Notes: generated by a model from the sequence alone, not told the origin. Positions 1-9,468 are shown, counted from the stretch's first letter. The stretch: 64,000 nucleotides of DNA from Clostridia bacterium (GCA_017942005.1 JAGAVJ010000026.1:1-64000); one strand, 5' to 3'. Made by a program: numbers and translations.

Positions 1-241
1 GTTTGCTTGCAAGGACATTTTTGCGAAGCCGTCAATGACGCAGCCCACATGCAATGTGGGAGCGGCGAAGCCGCAAGGGCTTGCGCAGCAAGACCTTCTG
101 TGACTATTATACCATGAAGCAAAAATGTTTGCTTGCAAGGACATTTTTGCGAAGCCGTCAATAACGCAGCCCACATGCAATGTGGGAGCGGCGAAGCCGC
201 AAGGGCTTGCGCAGCAAGACCTTCTGCGATTATTATACCAT
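1..241. repeat. Tandem direct repeat, two ~115-bp copies, period 126
   Basis: Positions 1-115 recur at 127-241 with only a few substitutions, separated by 11 bases. Each copy holds small palindromes: CCCACATGCAATGTGGG, GCGGCGAAGCCGC and CTTGCGCAGCAAG. The array probably extends past the left edge. No ORF in it has an SD or a family-like product. It lies just upstream of acpP. Nothing else is visible in 242-327 apart from the acpP SD. Confidence 0.85.
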
Positions 242-327
242 AAAAAGGGAAAAAGTGCAACCCCGGCAACGGGAAATCAGAGTTATCCAAAAAAATTTAA
301 ATATATAATTTGAAAGAGGAACAAAAA

Positions 328-561
328 ATGACAAACGAAATGATTCTTGAAAAGCTCGCTACCATCATCGCAGATAAGATCGATGCAGATCCTGCCGACA
401 TCAAGGAAGAAACCACCTTTGAAGAACTGGGTATTGACTCTCTTGATATCACCGATATCGCAATGAGCATTGAAGACGAATTCGGCTTTGAAGTCGAAGT
501 GAACCAGCAGTTAAAGTCTGTCGGTGATCTGGTTGCACTCGTTGCAGAACACAACGCATAA
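328..561 (+). CDS. acpP: Acyl carrier protein
   Basis: A 77-aa acidic four-helix carrier protein. It carries growing acyl chains on a phosphopantetheine arm attached to the serine of the GIDSLD motif (Ser38). The ATG at 328 is preceded by GAAAGAGGA at the right spacing. A TTG at 310 would start inside the SD region and is rejected. It is the first visible gene of an operon that continues into fabK 30 bp later. Length and the DSL motif are normal for the family. Confidence 0.95.
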   Translation: MTNEMILEKLATIIADKIDADPADIKEETTFEELGIDSLDITDIAMSIEDEFGFEVEVNQQLKSVGDLVALVAEHNA

Positions 562-591
562 GAATTCCATCGGAAAAGGAAACAGACAGCC

Positions 592-1542
592 ATGCTGAAA
601 ACGAAAATCACAGAATTGTTTTCCATTGCCTACCCGATTTTTCAGGGCGGTATGGCGTGGATTGCCGATGGAAAACTCGCAGCGGCAGTTTCAGAAGGCG
701 GCGGTCTTGGCATCATTTCTGCAATGAACGCAAACGGCGATTATCTGCGGGAACAGATTCATTCGGCACGCGCACTGACAAACAAGCCGTTCGGCGTCAA
801 TATCATGCTGATGAGCCCGTTTGTGGATGAAGTGGCTGCCATTGCTGCTGAGGAAAAGGTCGCAGTTGTCACCACAGGCGCAGGTTCTCCTGTCAAGTAT
901 ATGGAGACGTGGATTGACGCCGGCATCAAGGTGGTTCCAGTTGTCGCTTCTGTCGCTATGGCGCAGAAGGTCGCACGTGCAGGGGCAGTCGCCGTTGTTG
1001 CAGAAGGACAGGAGTCCGGCGGACATATTGGCGAGCTGACCACAATGGCGCTTGTGCCGCAGGTGGTGGACGCTGTTGACATTCCCGTGCTTGCCGCCGG
1101 CGGTATTGCAGACGGACGCGGGGTCGCGGCAGCGCTGATGCTGGGCGCAGAGGGCGTGCAGACGGGAACACGGTTTCTTGTCGCTGCCGAATGCGGCGTG
1201 CATCAGAACTATAAGGATATGGTCATTAAGGCGACAGATACCTCCACAATTGCAACAGGCCGCCGGTTCGGCGGTTCTACCTGCCGCCAGTTAAAGAACA
1301 ATTTCAGCCGGAATTTCTCGAAGTTTGAATTCTCCGCGGAAGCAACGGCAGAGGCGGTCAATGCTCTGGGCGTGGGCGCACTGCGCCGTGCAGCGGTTGA
1401 AGGCGATACAAAGGAAGGCTGCTTCCTTGCCGGACAGATTTCCGGTCTTGTCAAGCGGGAACAGCCGGCAGCAGAAATTTTACGTGAAGTCGCAGAGGAA
1501 GCGGAAGCCCTCCTCAAAGGAGTGTCAAAATGGATCGGATAG
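592..1542 (+). CDS. fabK: Enoyl-ACP reductase II (FMN-dependent)
   Basis: A 316-aa TIM-barrel flavoprotein of the FabK/nitronate monooxygenase family. It catalyses the last reduction of the elongation cycle, trans-2-enoyl-ACP to acyl-ACP. The N-terminal PIFQGGMAWIA, the central GQESGGHIGE with the family histidine, and the glycine-rich flavin phosphate loops (AAGGIADGRGVA, GVQTGTRF) are all present. Placement among fab genes argues for FabK rather than nitronate monooxygenase. Its end overlaps the start of fabD by 13 bp, suggesting translational coupling. No FabI is present in the window. Confidence 0.93.
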   Translation: MLKTKITELFSIAYPIFQGGMAWIADGKLAAAVSEGGGLGIISAMNANGDYLREQIHSARALTNKPFGVNIMLMSPFVDEVAAIAAEEKVAVVTTGAGSPVKYMETWIDAGIKVVPVVASVAMAQKVARAGAVAVVAEGQESGGHIGELTTMALVPQVVDAVDIPVLAAGGIADGRGVAAALMLGAEGVQTGTRFLVAAECGVHQNYKDMVIKATDTSTIATGRRFGGSTCRQLKNNFSRNFSKFEFSAEATAEAVNALGVGALRRAAVEGDTKEGCFLAGQISGLVKREQPAAEILREVAEEAEALLKGVSKWIG

Positions 1543-2441
1543 CATTTGTATTTTCCGGACAGGGTGCGCAGCATCCCGGTATGGGAGAGGACTTTTACCA
1601 GAACAGTGCGGCTGCGGCGAAATTGTTTGACGCAGCGGAAGACATGCGTCCCGGGACGATGGAGCAGTGCTTTCACGGTCCGGACGACGTTTTGAAGCAA
1701 ACCCAGAACACACAGCCATGTTTGTATCTGGCAGATCTCTCGGCAGCCTTGGCTTTGGACGAAGCAGGTATCCACGCAGAGGCAGCCGCAGGCTTTTCCC
1801 TTGGTGAGCTTCCGGCGCTTGCATATGCAGGCGCATATACCGAAACAGAAGGTTTTGCTGTCACAACAAAACGCGGTGCACTAATGGGCGAAACCGCAAC
1901 GCCGGATACCGCAATGTATGCGATTTTAAAGCTTTCCAATGCCGCAGTTGAGGAAATCTGTACCCATTATACGCATATTACGCCCGTCAACTACAATGCA
2001 CCCGGTCAGCTGGTCATCTCCGGCGACAAGACGGAGCTTGCAGAAGCAGCAAAGGAAGTCAAGGCAGCCGGCGGACGTGCGGTTCCGCTCGCGGTCAGCG
2101 GTGCGTTCCATTCTCCGTATATGGATGAACCGGCGAAAGCGTTTGCGAACTATCTGAATCAAATTGAAATCAAAGAACCGCGCATTCCCGTTTATGCCAA
2201 TGTCAACGCATCTCCTTACACGGGCAGAGTACAGGATACCCTGTCTCTGCAGATGAACCATCCGGTGCGCTGGGAGGAAACCGTGCGGAATATGGCGGCT
2301 GCGGGCATTACGGTCTTTATCGAGTGCGGCGTCGGTAATACGCTTGAAAAACTGATTGCCAAAACCGTGCCGGACGCGAAAGTGTTCCATGTGGAAACGA
2401 TGGCGGATGTGGCACGTGTCAAGGAGGCGCTCGGCGAATGA
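1530..2441 (+). CDS. fabD: Malonyl-CoA:ACP transacylase
   Basis: A 303-aa enzyme that moves malonyl from CoA to ACP to supply the condensing enzyme. GQGAQ lies at residues 10-14 and the nucleophile elbow GFSLGE at 88-93 (Ser90 catalytic). SGAFHSPYM carries the partner histidine. The start lies inside the 3' end of fabK and the stop overlaps fabG (ATGA), so fabK-fabD-fabG form a tightly coupled run. Length is typical of bacterial FabD. Confidence 0.94.
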   Translation: MDRIAFVFSGQGAQHPGMGEDFYQNSAAAAKLFDAAEDMRPGTMEQCFHGPDDVLKQTQNTQPCLYLADLSAALALDEAGIHAEAAAGFSLGELPALAYAGAYTETEGFAVTTKRGALMGETATPDTAMYAILKLSNAAVEEICTHYTHITPVNYNAPGQLVISGDKTELAEAAKEVKAAGGRAVPLAVSGAFHSPYMDEPAKAFANYLNQIEIKEPRIPVYANVNASPYTGRVQDTLSLQMNHPVRWEETVRNMAAAGITVFIECGVGNTLEKLIAKTVPDAKVFHVETMADVARVKEALGE

Positions 2442-3181
2442 ATCTGAATCTGAGCGGACAGACCGCGATTGTCACAGGCGGCAGCAGAGGCATTGGATAT
2501 GCCGTCTGTGAAGCCCTTGCAAAAGAAGGCTGCGATATCGCGTTTCTGTATGCTTCCAATGCACAGAAGGCAGAGGAAGCGGCAGCATCGCTTTCCGCAT
2601 ATGGCGTCCGGGTAAAGGCGTACTGCTGTCATGTCGAACATGAAGAAGAAGCTGCATCCGCCGTTCAGGCGATCAAAGAAGCGTTCGGCAGAATCGATAT
2701 TCTTGTCAACAATGCAGGCATTACGCGGGACAAGCTGGTCAACGGTATGAAGGAAACGGATTTTTCTGATGTCATTGATGTCAATTTAAAGGGAGCGTTC
2801 CATATGATCCGGAACGTGTACCCGATTATGGCGCGCGCGCGTGCAGGCAGAATCATCAACATCAGTTCCATTTCGGGACTCATGGGCAACGCAGGACAGG
2901 TGAACTATTCTGCGTCCAAGGCGGGAATGATCGGCATGACAAAATCTGTCGCGAAAGAGCTTACCGCACGCGGTGTGACCTGCAATGCCATAGCGCCCGG
3001 ATTTATTGTGACGGACATGACGGAAAAGTTTACCGAAAACGAAGCGGTGCTTTCCTCTATTCCGGTCAAGCGGATGGGAACGCCGGAGGAGGTCGGTGCG
3101 CTTGCAGCGTATCTGTGCTCTCCGATGGCGGCGTTTATCACAGGTGAGGTCATCCGTATTGATGGCGGGATGGCGATGTAA
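2438..3181 (+). CDS. fabG: 3-oxoacyl-ACP reductase
   Basis: A 247-aa short-chain dehydrogenase that reduces 3-oxoacyl-ACP with NADPH. The Rossmann motif TGGSRGIG is at about 13-20 and NNAG at 91-94. The catalytic set is Ser144, Tyr157 and Lys161 (YSASK). The C-terminus, with GEVIRIDGGM, is the usual FabG ending. It begins in a 4-bp ATGA overlap with fabD. A 126-bp gap with no clear terminator separates it from fabF. Confidence 0.95.
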   Translation: MNLNLSGQTAIVTGGSRGIGYAVCEALAKEGCDIAFLYASNAQKAEEAAASLSAYGVRVKAYCCHVEHEEEAASAVQAIKEAFGRIDILVNNAGITRDKLVNGMKETDFSDVIDVNLKGAFHMIRNVYPIMARARAGRIINISSISGLMGNAGQVNYSASKAGMIGMTKSVAKELTARGVTCNAIAPGFIVTDMTEKFTENEAVLSSIPVKRMGTPEEVGALAAYLCSPMAAFITGEVIRIDGGMAM

Positions 3182-3307
3182 ACATCGCCCGGCAATATAG
3201 TTTGCCCTGCAAAATAGTTGCTCTGCAATGTATATTGCGCGTTACAGTGATAAGCTGCTTAAAAACAGAGATTAAAAAAGAGAAAAACTCCTGAAAGGAT
3301 GAACGAT

Positions 3308-4552
3308 ATGAACAGAGTAGTCATTACCGGCATGGGGGCGGTTACGCCGATTGGAAATTCTGTCCCCGCGTTCTGGGATGCACTTCAGAGCGGCGTGTGC
3401 GGCATTGATACAATCACCTTGTTTGATGCCTCCGAGGGAAAGTTCACGCTGGCGGCAGAGGTCAAAAATTTTGACGCGGCAGCTGTGCTTGACAAGAACA
3501 CCGTGCGCAGAACTGACCGCTATACACAGTTTGCACTGGCAGCAGCCGCAGAAGCGATGGCCATGAGCGGTCTTGATACCGACGCGGAACACGGAAATAT
3601 CAACGGTGAGGAGCTTGGCGTTTATATCGGCTCCGGTATCGGCGGCTTCAGTACGATGTGTGCAGAACATGAAGCACTATTGACCGGCGGCACAAGAAAG
3701 GTGTCCTCTCTCTTTATCCCCAAAATGATTTCCAATATTGCGGCAGGTACTGTTGCAATCAAATATGGGGCTAAGGGTCCCAATATGTCCCACGCGACCG
3801 CATGTGCGACGGGAAGCACTGCCATCGGTGAAGCATACCGCGCGATTCTGCACGGCTATGCGGAAGCCATGATTGCAGGGGGTGCGGAAGCATCCATCAA
3901 TCAAATGGCAATCGCAGGCTTTGGCAACATGTCCGCACTGTCTCCTGCCGCAGATAAAAATGAAGCATCTCTGCCCTTTGATGCACGCAGAGGCGGCTTT
4001 GTCATGGGAGAAGGCGCAGGCATTCTTGTGCTGGAATCTTTGGAGCATGCAAAGGCGCGCGGCGCTGTAATCCTCGCAGAAATTGTCGGCTACGGCGCAA
4101 CCTGCGACGCACACCATATTACTGCGCCTGACCCAGAAGGAACACAGGTCGCACGCGCCATTCGTCTGGCACTGCCGGAAAACACGCCGTCTCCGGAAAA
4201 AATCTATCTGAACGCACACGGTACCGGTACACCTTTGAACGACAAAACGGAAACAATGGCGTGCAAGCGGGCATTTGGAGACGACGCAAAGAAGATTCAC
4301 ATCTCCTCGACAAAGTCCATGACTGGACATATGCTTGGCGCTGCCGGCGGTGCAGAGGCCATCGCGGCAATCCTTGCACTGGAAAACGATCTGATTCCGC
4401 CGACAATTCATTTAGAGCAGCCCGACCCTGCGTGTGACCTTGACTATACGCCGAATACCGCTGTCCATACCGAGATGCAGCTTGCACTTTCTACGTCTCT
4501 CGGTTTTGGCGGACACAATGCATGCCTTGCATTCATGAAATACCGCGGATAA
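3308..4552 (+). CDS. fabF: 3-oxoacyl-ACP synthase II
   Basis: A 414-aa thiolase-fold condensing enzyme that extends acyl-ACP with malonyl-ACP. It has the Cys-His-His triad: Cys166 in ATACATGS, then histidines in NAHGTGTPLND and SMTGHMLGAAG. The ATG at 3308 is chosen because GAAAGG lies 9-10 bases upstream. The ATG at 3299 would overlap that SD. The product then begins MNRVVITGMG as in the family. Length is standard. The next gene is 222 bp away, across a palindromic repeat. Confidence 0.95.
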   Translation: MNRVVITGMGAVTPIGNSVPAFWDALQSGVCGIDTITLFDASEGKFTLAAEVKNFDAAAVLDKNTVRRTDRYTQFALAAAAEAMAMSGLDTDAEHGNINGEELGVYIGSGIGGFSTMCAEHEALLTGGTRKVSSLFIPKMISNIAAGTVAIKYGAKGPNMSHATACATGSTAIGEAYRAILHGYAEAMIAGGAEASINQMAIAGFGNMSALSPAADKNEASLPFDARRGGFVMGEGAGILVLESLEHAKARGAVILAEIVGYGATCDAHHITAPDPEGTQVARAIRLALPENTPSPEKIYLNAHGTGTPLNDKTETMACKRAFGDDAKKIHISSTKSMTGHMLGAAGGAEAIAAILALENDLIPPTIHLEQPDPACDLDYTPNTAVHTEMQLALSTSLGFGGHNACLAFMKYRG

Positions 4553-4654
4553 GTTTGATCAAAATTAAAATAGAAGGAAAAACCTTTACCGTATAAACGC
4601 CGTACCGTGCAGACAAAAATACGCGATTATCAGAGGCAAATGAAACTTCTCTTA

Positions 4655-4725
4655 AAAAGTTTTTGCGGGTTTTTAGGGGGCTTTTTTCAAAAAGCCCCCT
4701 AAATGGGGTTTGGGGCAGCGCCCCA
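4655..4725 (+). repeat. Class II palindromic repeat between fabF and fabZ
   Basis: The motif AAAGTTTTTG is followed by a long hairpin (arms 4675-4686 and 4689-4700, AGGGGGCTTTTT and its complement), then GGGGCAGCGCCCC at 4713-4725. The same layout recurs near 27673, 46710, 54090 and 61226, and in shorter form near 22785. Here it sits inside an otherwise co-directional fab operon, so it may act as an RNA processing or attenuation site, or be only an inserted repeat. Confidence 0.75.
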
Positions 4726-4774
4726 AAGATCCCCTTGTCTTCGGTTGGAACCGGTAAAAGTCATCATCATAACT

Positions 4775-5221
4775 ATGAATAAAGAAGAACTGCTTGACTA
4801 TCTGCCGCACAGAGGAAGCATGCTTTTGATCGATGAGGCAGAGGTCAAAGTGGAGGAAGACGGCAGCCGCGCCGCGTGTGCAAAGAAAACCTTTACCGGA
4901 ACAGAATGGTTTTTTGACGGTCATTTTCCGGGCAATCCCGTGGTGCCGGGCGTGATCCAGTGTGAAATCCTCGCACAGACGGTGTGTGTTCTGCTCGATA
5001 TGAAGGGGAAGAATGTCACCCCGTATTTTACCGGAATGAGCAATGTGCGCTGGAAGCGTCCGGTCAAGCCTGGCGAGACGCTGGAAACCCGATGTGTTAT
5101 CACGCGGGAAAAGAAGCCGTTTTATTTTGCAAAAGGGGAAGGCTGCGTCGATGGCGCGCTTGCCGTATCTGCGGAATTTTCCTTTGCAATTATAGAAAAT
5201 ACAGATACTACTGAAAAATAA
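4775..5221 (+). CDS. fabZ: 3-hydroxyacyl-ACP dehydratase
   Basis: A 148-aa hot-dog-fold dehydratase that removes water from 3-hydroxyacyl-ACP. The signature HFPGNPVVPGV begins at His50, and Glu64 is the second catalytic residue. The ATG at 4775 gives the family-like MNKEELLDYLPHRGSM start. The open frame upstream translates the palindromic repeat and is excluded. No strong SD is visible right before this ATG, which is odd for this operon. accD follows 12 bp later. Confidence 0.93.
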   Translation: MNKEELLDYLPHRGSMLLIDEAEVKVEEDGSRAACAKKTFTGTEWFFDGHFPGNPVVPGVIQCEILAQTVCVLLDMKGKNVTPYFTGMSNVRWKRPVKPGETLETRCVITREKKPFYFAKGEGCVDGALAVSAEFSFAIIENTDTTEK

Positions 5222-5233
5222 GGAAGAATTGTC

Positions 5234-6085
5234 ATGCCAACACTGGATACTCTGATAGATAAAGTGAAAGCCGTTGTTTCGCCTGAGGTGATCGCATGTA
5301 CTGCGTGCAAGGCGGAATTCCCGAAAAAACAGCTGAAAAAAGCAAACATGATTTGCCCCTCCTGCGGAAAACACCTGCGGATGGATGCACGTTCCAGAAT
5401 TTCGGCGACTGTGGATGCAGGCAGCTTTCAAGAGCTGTGCACAGGGTTGAAAAGTGAGGACTTTTTCTCCTTCCCGGGTTACACGGAAAAGTTGGAACGT
5501 GCACAGAAGGCGACAGGAGAAGACGAAGCGGTTGTCTGCGGCAAAGCAAAAATCGGCGGGGAAGAATGCGCATTGTTCGTTATGGACTCCAACTTTATTA
5601 TGGCGAGCATGGGGTCTGTCGTCGGCGAAAAGATTACACGGCTGTTTGAATATGCAGCGGAGCACAGCCTGCCTGTGGTCGGCTTTACCGCATCCGGCGG
5701 CGCAAGAATGCAGGAAGGTATGGTTTCTCTAATGCAGATGGCGAAAACCGCAGGGGCTGTCAAACTGCATTCCAACGCGGGAAATTTGTACATCACGGTG
5801 CTGTGTGATCCGACGACAGGCGGTGTGACGGCAAGCTTTGCAATGCTTGGCGATATCCTATTGGCAGAACCCGGCGCCCAGATTGGCTTTGCAGGCCGCC
5901 GTGTGGTTGAACAGACCACACGCACCAAACTGCCGGACAATTTCCAGAAGGCGGAATTCCTTTTGGAGCACGGATTCATTGACGCAATTATACCGAGAAA
6001 CGACTTACCCGCAGTATTGGGAAATCTTCTGAAAATGCATAAGAAAACACAAAGAAAACAGGGACAGGAGGGAACCGCACAATGA
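5234..6085 (+). CDS. accD: Acetyl-CoA carboxylase carboxyltransferase, beta subunit
   Basis: A 283-aa subunit that, with AccA, transfers CO2 from carboxybiotin to acetyl-CoA to make malonyl-CoA. An N-terminal zinc ribbon has cysteines at 22, 25, 41 and 44 (CTAC and CPSC). The crotonase-like core has [10 protein letters not shown] and [18 protein letters not shown] precedes the ATG. The stop overlaps accA by 4 bp, fitting equal synthesis of the two subunits. Confidence 0.95.
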   Translation: MPTLDTLIDKVKAVVSPEVIACTACKAEFPKKQLKKANMICPSCGKHLRMDARSRISATVDAGSFQELCTGLKSEDFFSFPGYTEKLERAQKATGEDEAVVCGKAKIGGEECALFVMDSNFIMASMGSVVGEKITRLFEYAAEHSLPVVGFTASGGARMQEGMVSLMQMAKTAGAVKLHSNAGNLYITVLCDPTTGGVTASFAMLGDILLAEPGAQIGFAGRRVVEQTTRTKLPDNFQKAEFLLEHGFIDAIIPRNDLPAVLGNLLKMHKKTQRKQGQEGTAQ

Positions 6086-6912
6086 ATGCAGGTACAACGA
6101 GCACAAACGGAATGAGTGCATATGAAAAACTGAAAACCGCACGCGGCGGCCGCCGTCCGACTGGCGCTGCATATGTCAAAGGATTGTTCCATGACTGTAT
6201 GGAGCTGCACGGAGACAGACGCTTCGGTGATGACGCGGCAATTGTCGCCGGTATCGGATGGCTTGACGACCAGCCTGTAACATACATCGCCATTGACCGC
6301 GGTACCGATATTACATCCCGTATGGCAAAGAATTTCGGCTGTCCGAAGCCGGAAGGCTACAGAAAAGGTCTGCGCCTGATGAAACAGGCGGAAAAATTCG
6401 GACGTCCCGTCATATGCTTTGTGGATACGCAGGGCGCCTTCTGCGGCGCCGACGCAGAGGAACGCGGACAGGGGCAGGCGATTGCAGAGAGCATTATGGA
6501 AATGCTGAATCTGCGTGTCCCGGTCATTTCCGTTGTCATCGGGGAAGGCGGTTCCGGCGGCGCGTTGGCGCTGGCAAGTGCAAACCGTGTCTATATGCTG
6601 GAAAATGCGGTCTACTCCGTCATCAGCCCGGAAGGCTGTGCAAGCATTCTGTGGAAGGACGCTGCAAAGGTAGCGGACGCCGCAGAAGTGCTGCACATTA
6701 CAGCCGACGATATGAAGCAGCTTGGCGTTGCGGAAGAGGTTATCAGAGAGGATTTTGACAACTTCGACGCGATGTGCGAAGGGATACGTACACAGATGAA
6801 GAACGATCTTGCCGCACTTGGGAAGCTTTCTCCGGAAGAGCTGCAGAACGCACGCTATCAGCGTTTCCGGAAATTCGGCATCTTTGAAGACAAAAACGCG
6901 AAAACAAAGTGA
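6082..6912 (+). CDS. accA: Acetyl-CoA carboxylase carboxyltransferase, alpha subunit
   Basis: A 276-aa partner of AccD forming the carboxyltransferase heterotetramer. Recognised by [11 protein letters not shown], the [12 protein letters not shown] oxyanion-hole glycines and [12 protein letters not shown]. The length matches the shorter clostridial AccA type. It starts in a 4-bp overlap with accD and is the last gene of the operon. A TIR repeat (6926-7023) and a strong hairpin terminator (7042-7080) follow. Confidence 0.95.
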   Translation: MNAGTTSTNGMSAYEKLKTARGGRRPTGAAYVKGLFHDCMELHGDRRFGDDAAIVAGIGWLDDQPVTYIAIDRGTDITSRMAKNFGCPKPEGYRKGLRLMKQAEKFGRPVICFVDTQGAFCGADAEERGQGQAIAESIMEMLNLRVPVISVVIGEGGSGGALALASANRVYMLENAVYSVISPEGCASILWKDAAKVADAAEVLHITADDMKQLGVAEEVIREDFDNFDAMCEGIRTQMKNDLAALGKLSPEELQNARYQRFRKFGIFEDKNAKTK

Positions 6913-6925
6913 GTATGGATATAGT

Positions 6926-7023
6926 TTAACGTGAGTTCGATGAGGAGGTGCTTTTTGAAAAAAGCGCCTCCTCAAACTCCACCGCAAAAACTTTTCCCCA
7001 TGAAATCCATTGAACGCACGTAA
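6926..7023. repeat. TIR palindromic element 1 (TTAACGTGAGTTCGATGA ends)
   Basis: The left end, TTAACGTGAGTTCGATGA, is at 6926-6943. The right end (7006-7023) is its imperfect inverted copy. Inside are GAGGAGGTGCTTTTTG and its complement, then TCCACCGCAAAAACTTTT. Related elements lie at 14011, 25203 and 30489. No coding capacity. Confidence 0.8.
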
Positions 7024-7041
7024 TTCCCGAAAAATACATCC

Positions 7042-7080
7042 GGACTGCTGCAAGTTTTTAACTTGCAGCAGTCCCTTTTT
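7042..7080. terminator. Bidirectional terminator between accA and the XRE/TPR gene
   Basis: A perfect 15-bp stem, GGACTGCTGCAAGTT at 7042-7056 paired with 7060-7074, has a TTT loop and is followed by CTTTTTTC. The CTGCTGCAAG stem is reused at at least eight other gene ends in this window. Confidence 0.9.
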
Positions 7081-7084
7081 TCTG

Positions 7085-8209
7085 TTATCTTGTTTCTGCC
7101 CAGGTTTTGGCACGCGGCCGCAGCTGCTTTTGAATTGTAAGGAATGCAGTCGTTTGGCGTATGCCGTCAAAGGCGGGATGCGCCATGGCGTTCAGCACTT
7201 CCAGTGCGTTGTTGGCGCTGTCACACGAGGATACATTGGCTCCTCTGTCTATGCATCCCCGGAATAATAACGATGTATGCAGCACATCCTGCCCGGTGCA
7301 GTAGTCAAGAAACGCAAGCGCAGATGATGCAGCCTTTTGCAGATGGTCAAGCGCGGCGGAAGCGTTCCCGTTTTCCGCTTCATATATGGCAAGGGCGGTG
7401 TGCGCATCCCCGATATCGTTGTGAAAGAAGCCGTAATCGCCGTCTTCATAAAACAGCGCAAAAAGATCAAGTACCTTTTGCTGTCTTTGCGCCATTTCCT
7501 CTTTTGTATAGAACGGCTCACCTGCGGATGTGGTAAAATTCCACATCATGCGGCGGCGGATATAGTGCAGCACGTCAAAGAGCAAATCCTGTTCACAGCG
7601 GATGCGCTGATCACCGGAAAACAGTGACGGAAGCACAAAATTTCTGGAATCCGCCATATCCGGCAAACGGGAGAGGATCTCCTGTGCGCCCTTGGTATTG
7701 CCATCTTCTGCATACATGCGTGCAAGGGCGGTGATGGCAGGGTATCGCAGGCGGTCTTCTGAGCAGTCTGCGACAATGCGTTCGTTTCGCTTCATGCACA
7801 ATGCCCGCTGCTGCTCCGCTTCTTCTGCTGTGTACATGTTTTGCCGGATGCAAACGAAAACGGAATAGTTCAGGGCGTTCATGATTTCATAATCGTCCGG
7901 ATATTGCTTTAAAAGCGCTTCCAATGCATGGACGGCTTCTTTGTTCTGACCGTTATTTGCAAGCGTCTGTGCCTGTGAAAACAGCGCGTTTCGTTTTTCC
8001 TGCATGCTTGCAAGATCAATGCCGAGCAATGTATCAGATGTGACATGAAAATAATGGCAGAGGGCAGGTATCTGTGAAATGTCGGGGGCGGTGCGTTCAC
8101 ATTCCCACTGGGAAATGGCTTTTGCAGAAATGCCGAGCGCATCTGCAAGGTCTTCCTGCGTCAGATCACGTTTTCTGCGCAGATTGCGTATGGTTGTGCC
8201 GATGGACAT
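7085..8209 (-). CDS. XRE-family regulator with TPR-like C-terminal domain
   Basis: A 374-aa protein with an N-terminal Cro/C1 helix-turn-helix (about residues 7-62, with LTQEDLADALGISAKAISQWE). A long helical region follows, resembling tetratricopeptide repeats (from about 70, ALFSQAQTLANNGQNKEAVHAL onward). Such proteins usually act as DNA-binding regulators whose helical half senses a ligand, peptide or partner. The ligand cannot be told here. AAAGGAGA precedes the ATG. It ends against the accA terminator and its transcript converges on the fab operon. No obvious target operon is adjacent. Confidence 0.75.
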   Translation of the reverse strand: MSIGTTIRNLRRKRDLTQEDLADALGISAKAISQWECERTAPDISQIPALCHYFHVTSDTLLGIDLASMQEKRNALFSQAQTLANNGQNKEAVHALEALLKQYPDDYEIMNALNYSVFVCIRQNMYTAEEAEQQRALCMKRNERIVADCSEDRLRYPAITALARMYAEDGNTKGAQEILSRLPDMADSRNFVLPSLFSGDQRIRCEQDLLFDVLHYIRRRMMWNFTTSAGEPFYTKEEMAQRQQKVLDLFALFYEDGDYGFFHNDIGDAHTALAIYEAENGNASAALDHLQKAASSALAFLDYCTGQDVLHTSLLFRGCIDRGANVSSCDSANNALEVLNAMAHPAFDGIRQTTAFLTIQKQLRPRAKTWAETR

Positions 8210-8461
8210 GGGTAAAATCTCCTTTCGTTTTCCCTGTTATGCTTTCGCATAATTATGATACCATATGCAAACAGAAAATACAAGGAAACGGATTCGGACA
8301 AAAAGGATAGCGGCGCTTTCCAAAATAAAGAGGAACCTATGCCAAACGAAGGTTTATTTTTTTGCAAGGAGATCGCTTTCATCAATGCAGCGGAAATTTT
8401 CGGCATTCGATAGGGTACCGTCAAGACAGATGGATACCCAGCTGCTCCTGTATGAAAAAGA

Positions 8462-8500
8462 GGCTGCTGCAAGTTTTCAACTTACAACAGCCCCTTATCT
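8462..8500. terminator. CTGCTGCAAG-type terminator
   Basis: Arms 8462-8475 and 8479-8492 (GGCTGCTGCAAGTT with two mismatches in the second arm) form a hairpin downstream of the minus-strand gene ending at 8526. The interval 8210-8461 shows no gene. Confidence 0.7.
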
Positions 8501-8525
8501 TAATCAAACCAATGGTACTTTTCGT

Positions 8526-9386
8526 TTAATGCTTTTTACGCAGGACAACACCGGCAGCAACTGCCATCAGCGCGGCAGCGGCGACAATACCTGCATCTCC
8601 TGTTGTCGGAGCGACAGGTGCGGGTTCTGCTGCGATATCTCCTGCTTCACCCGATACATCATCGGCGGGCGCTTCTGTTGCCGCCGGTGCTTCTGCTTCA
8701 TAGGTAGGCTCACCGTTGATGGAAAGCACGGTGTACTTGAAGGCGTCCGGATTGGAGTTTTGGAAAGATGCAGAGATTACCATATATGCTTCGCCGTTCG
8801 GCAGGGCGTCAGAAAGGTCGTATTCGTTGTTCATTTCTTCGCCGTTGATTACCAGCTGATAGGTTGCGTCGCCTGTCTTGGTAACGGAAAGATTTAAAAT
8901 ATCTCCCTTCTTGAGGGCAAAGAAATCAGCTTCGGTTCCGTTGGCATAAGACCAGTCGTCGGGACCCCACTCCTGAAAGGTAGGAGACTCATAGTTAAAG
9001 CGGAGCAGATTGGAGATACCGGGGTTCGCACTGTAGTTGCCTACCTGGAACAGCTGCGGCTGAGACAGGAAGCAGACAGAGAACCAGCAATCATCGTCCG
9101 TTGTATAATTCGGAATTTCATCAATGCGGATGGAAACGTCCAGACCGTCAAGGGAGAGAGGCGTATTGTAAGCAACACCGCCCCAGTTGACGCCGTCGAT
9201 GTAGTAGCCGCCGTGTGTGATTTGCACACCGTCTGAAGTGTTTTCGACCAGAACGGTTGCGTTAATGTCGTCAATGAGGTAACCGTTTCCGGCGGTAAAG
9301 TCTTCTGCCCCTTTGGCGGAAACAGAGATGGCTGCACAGCTTGCCAAAACGGCAGCAGCAGAAATTGCGGAGATCAGCTTTTTCAT
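8526..9386 (-). CDS. Secreted protein with C-terminal cell-wall anchor-like tail
   Basis: A 286-aa protein of unknown function. It has an N-terminal signal peptide (MKKLISAISAAAVLASCAA, cleavage likely near SVSAKG). The extracellular part is rich in Tyr, Asn and Trp and looks like a beta-sandwich. A Pro/Ala/Glu-rich linker leads to a C-terminal PTTGD, a hydrophobic stretch and RKKH. That tail resembles a sortase signal, and no sortase lies in the window. The ATG at 9386 follows GAAAGGAAC. The upstream open frame has no SD and is dropped. The same tail type ends the protein at 32046-33224. Confidence 0.72.
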   Translation of the reverse strand: MKKLISAISAAAVLASCAAISVSAKGAEDFTAGNGYLIDDINATVLVENTSDGVQITHGGYYIDGVNWGGVAYNTPLSLDGLDVSIRIDEIPNYTTDDDCWFSVCFLSQPQLFQVGNYSANPGISNLLRFNYESPTFQEWGPDDWSYANGTEADFFALKKGDILNLSVTKTGDATYQLVINGEEMNNEYDLSDALPNGEAYMVISASFQNSNPDAFKYTVLSINGEPTYEAEAPAATEAPADDVSGEAGDIAAEPAPVAPTTGDAGIVAAAALMAVAAGVVLRKKH

Positions 9387-9468
9387 AATGGTATGTTCCT
9401 TTCTTTTTCTTGTGTAAAAAATGATGGGTATCAGTGTGTGTTTGTGCAGAATCGAACTAAGTGAAATA

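Noticed and set aside
1-241. Possible CRISPR array at the left edge
   Set aside because: Two 115-bp copies with an 11-base gap; the repeat is too long and there are no unique spacers.
5479-7170. Long minus-strand frame (563 aa) opposite accD and accA
   Set aside because: It is fully antisense to two well-recognised genes, is Cys/His/Arg-rich like other shadows and has no SD or family motif.
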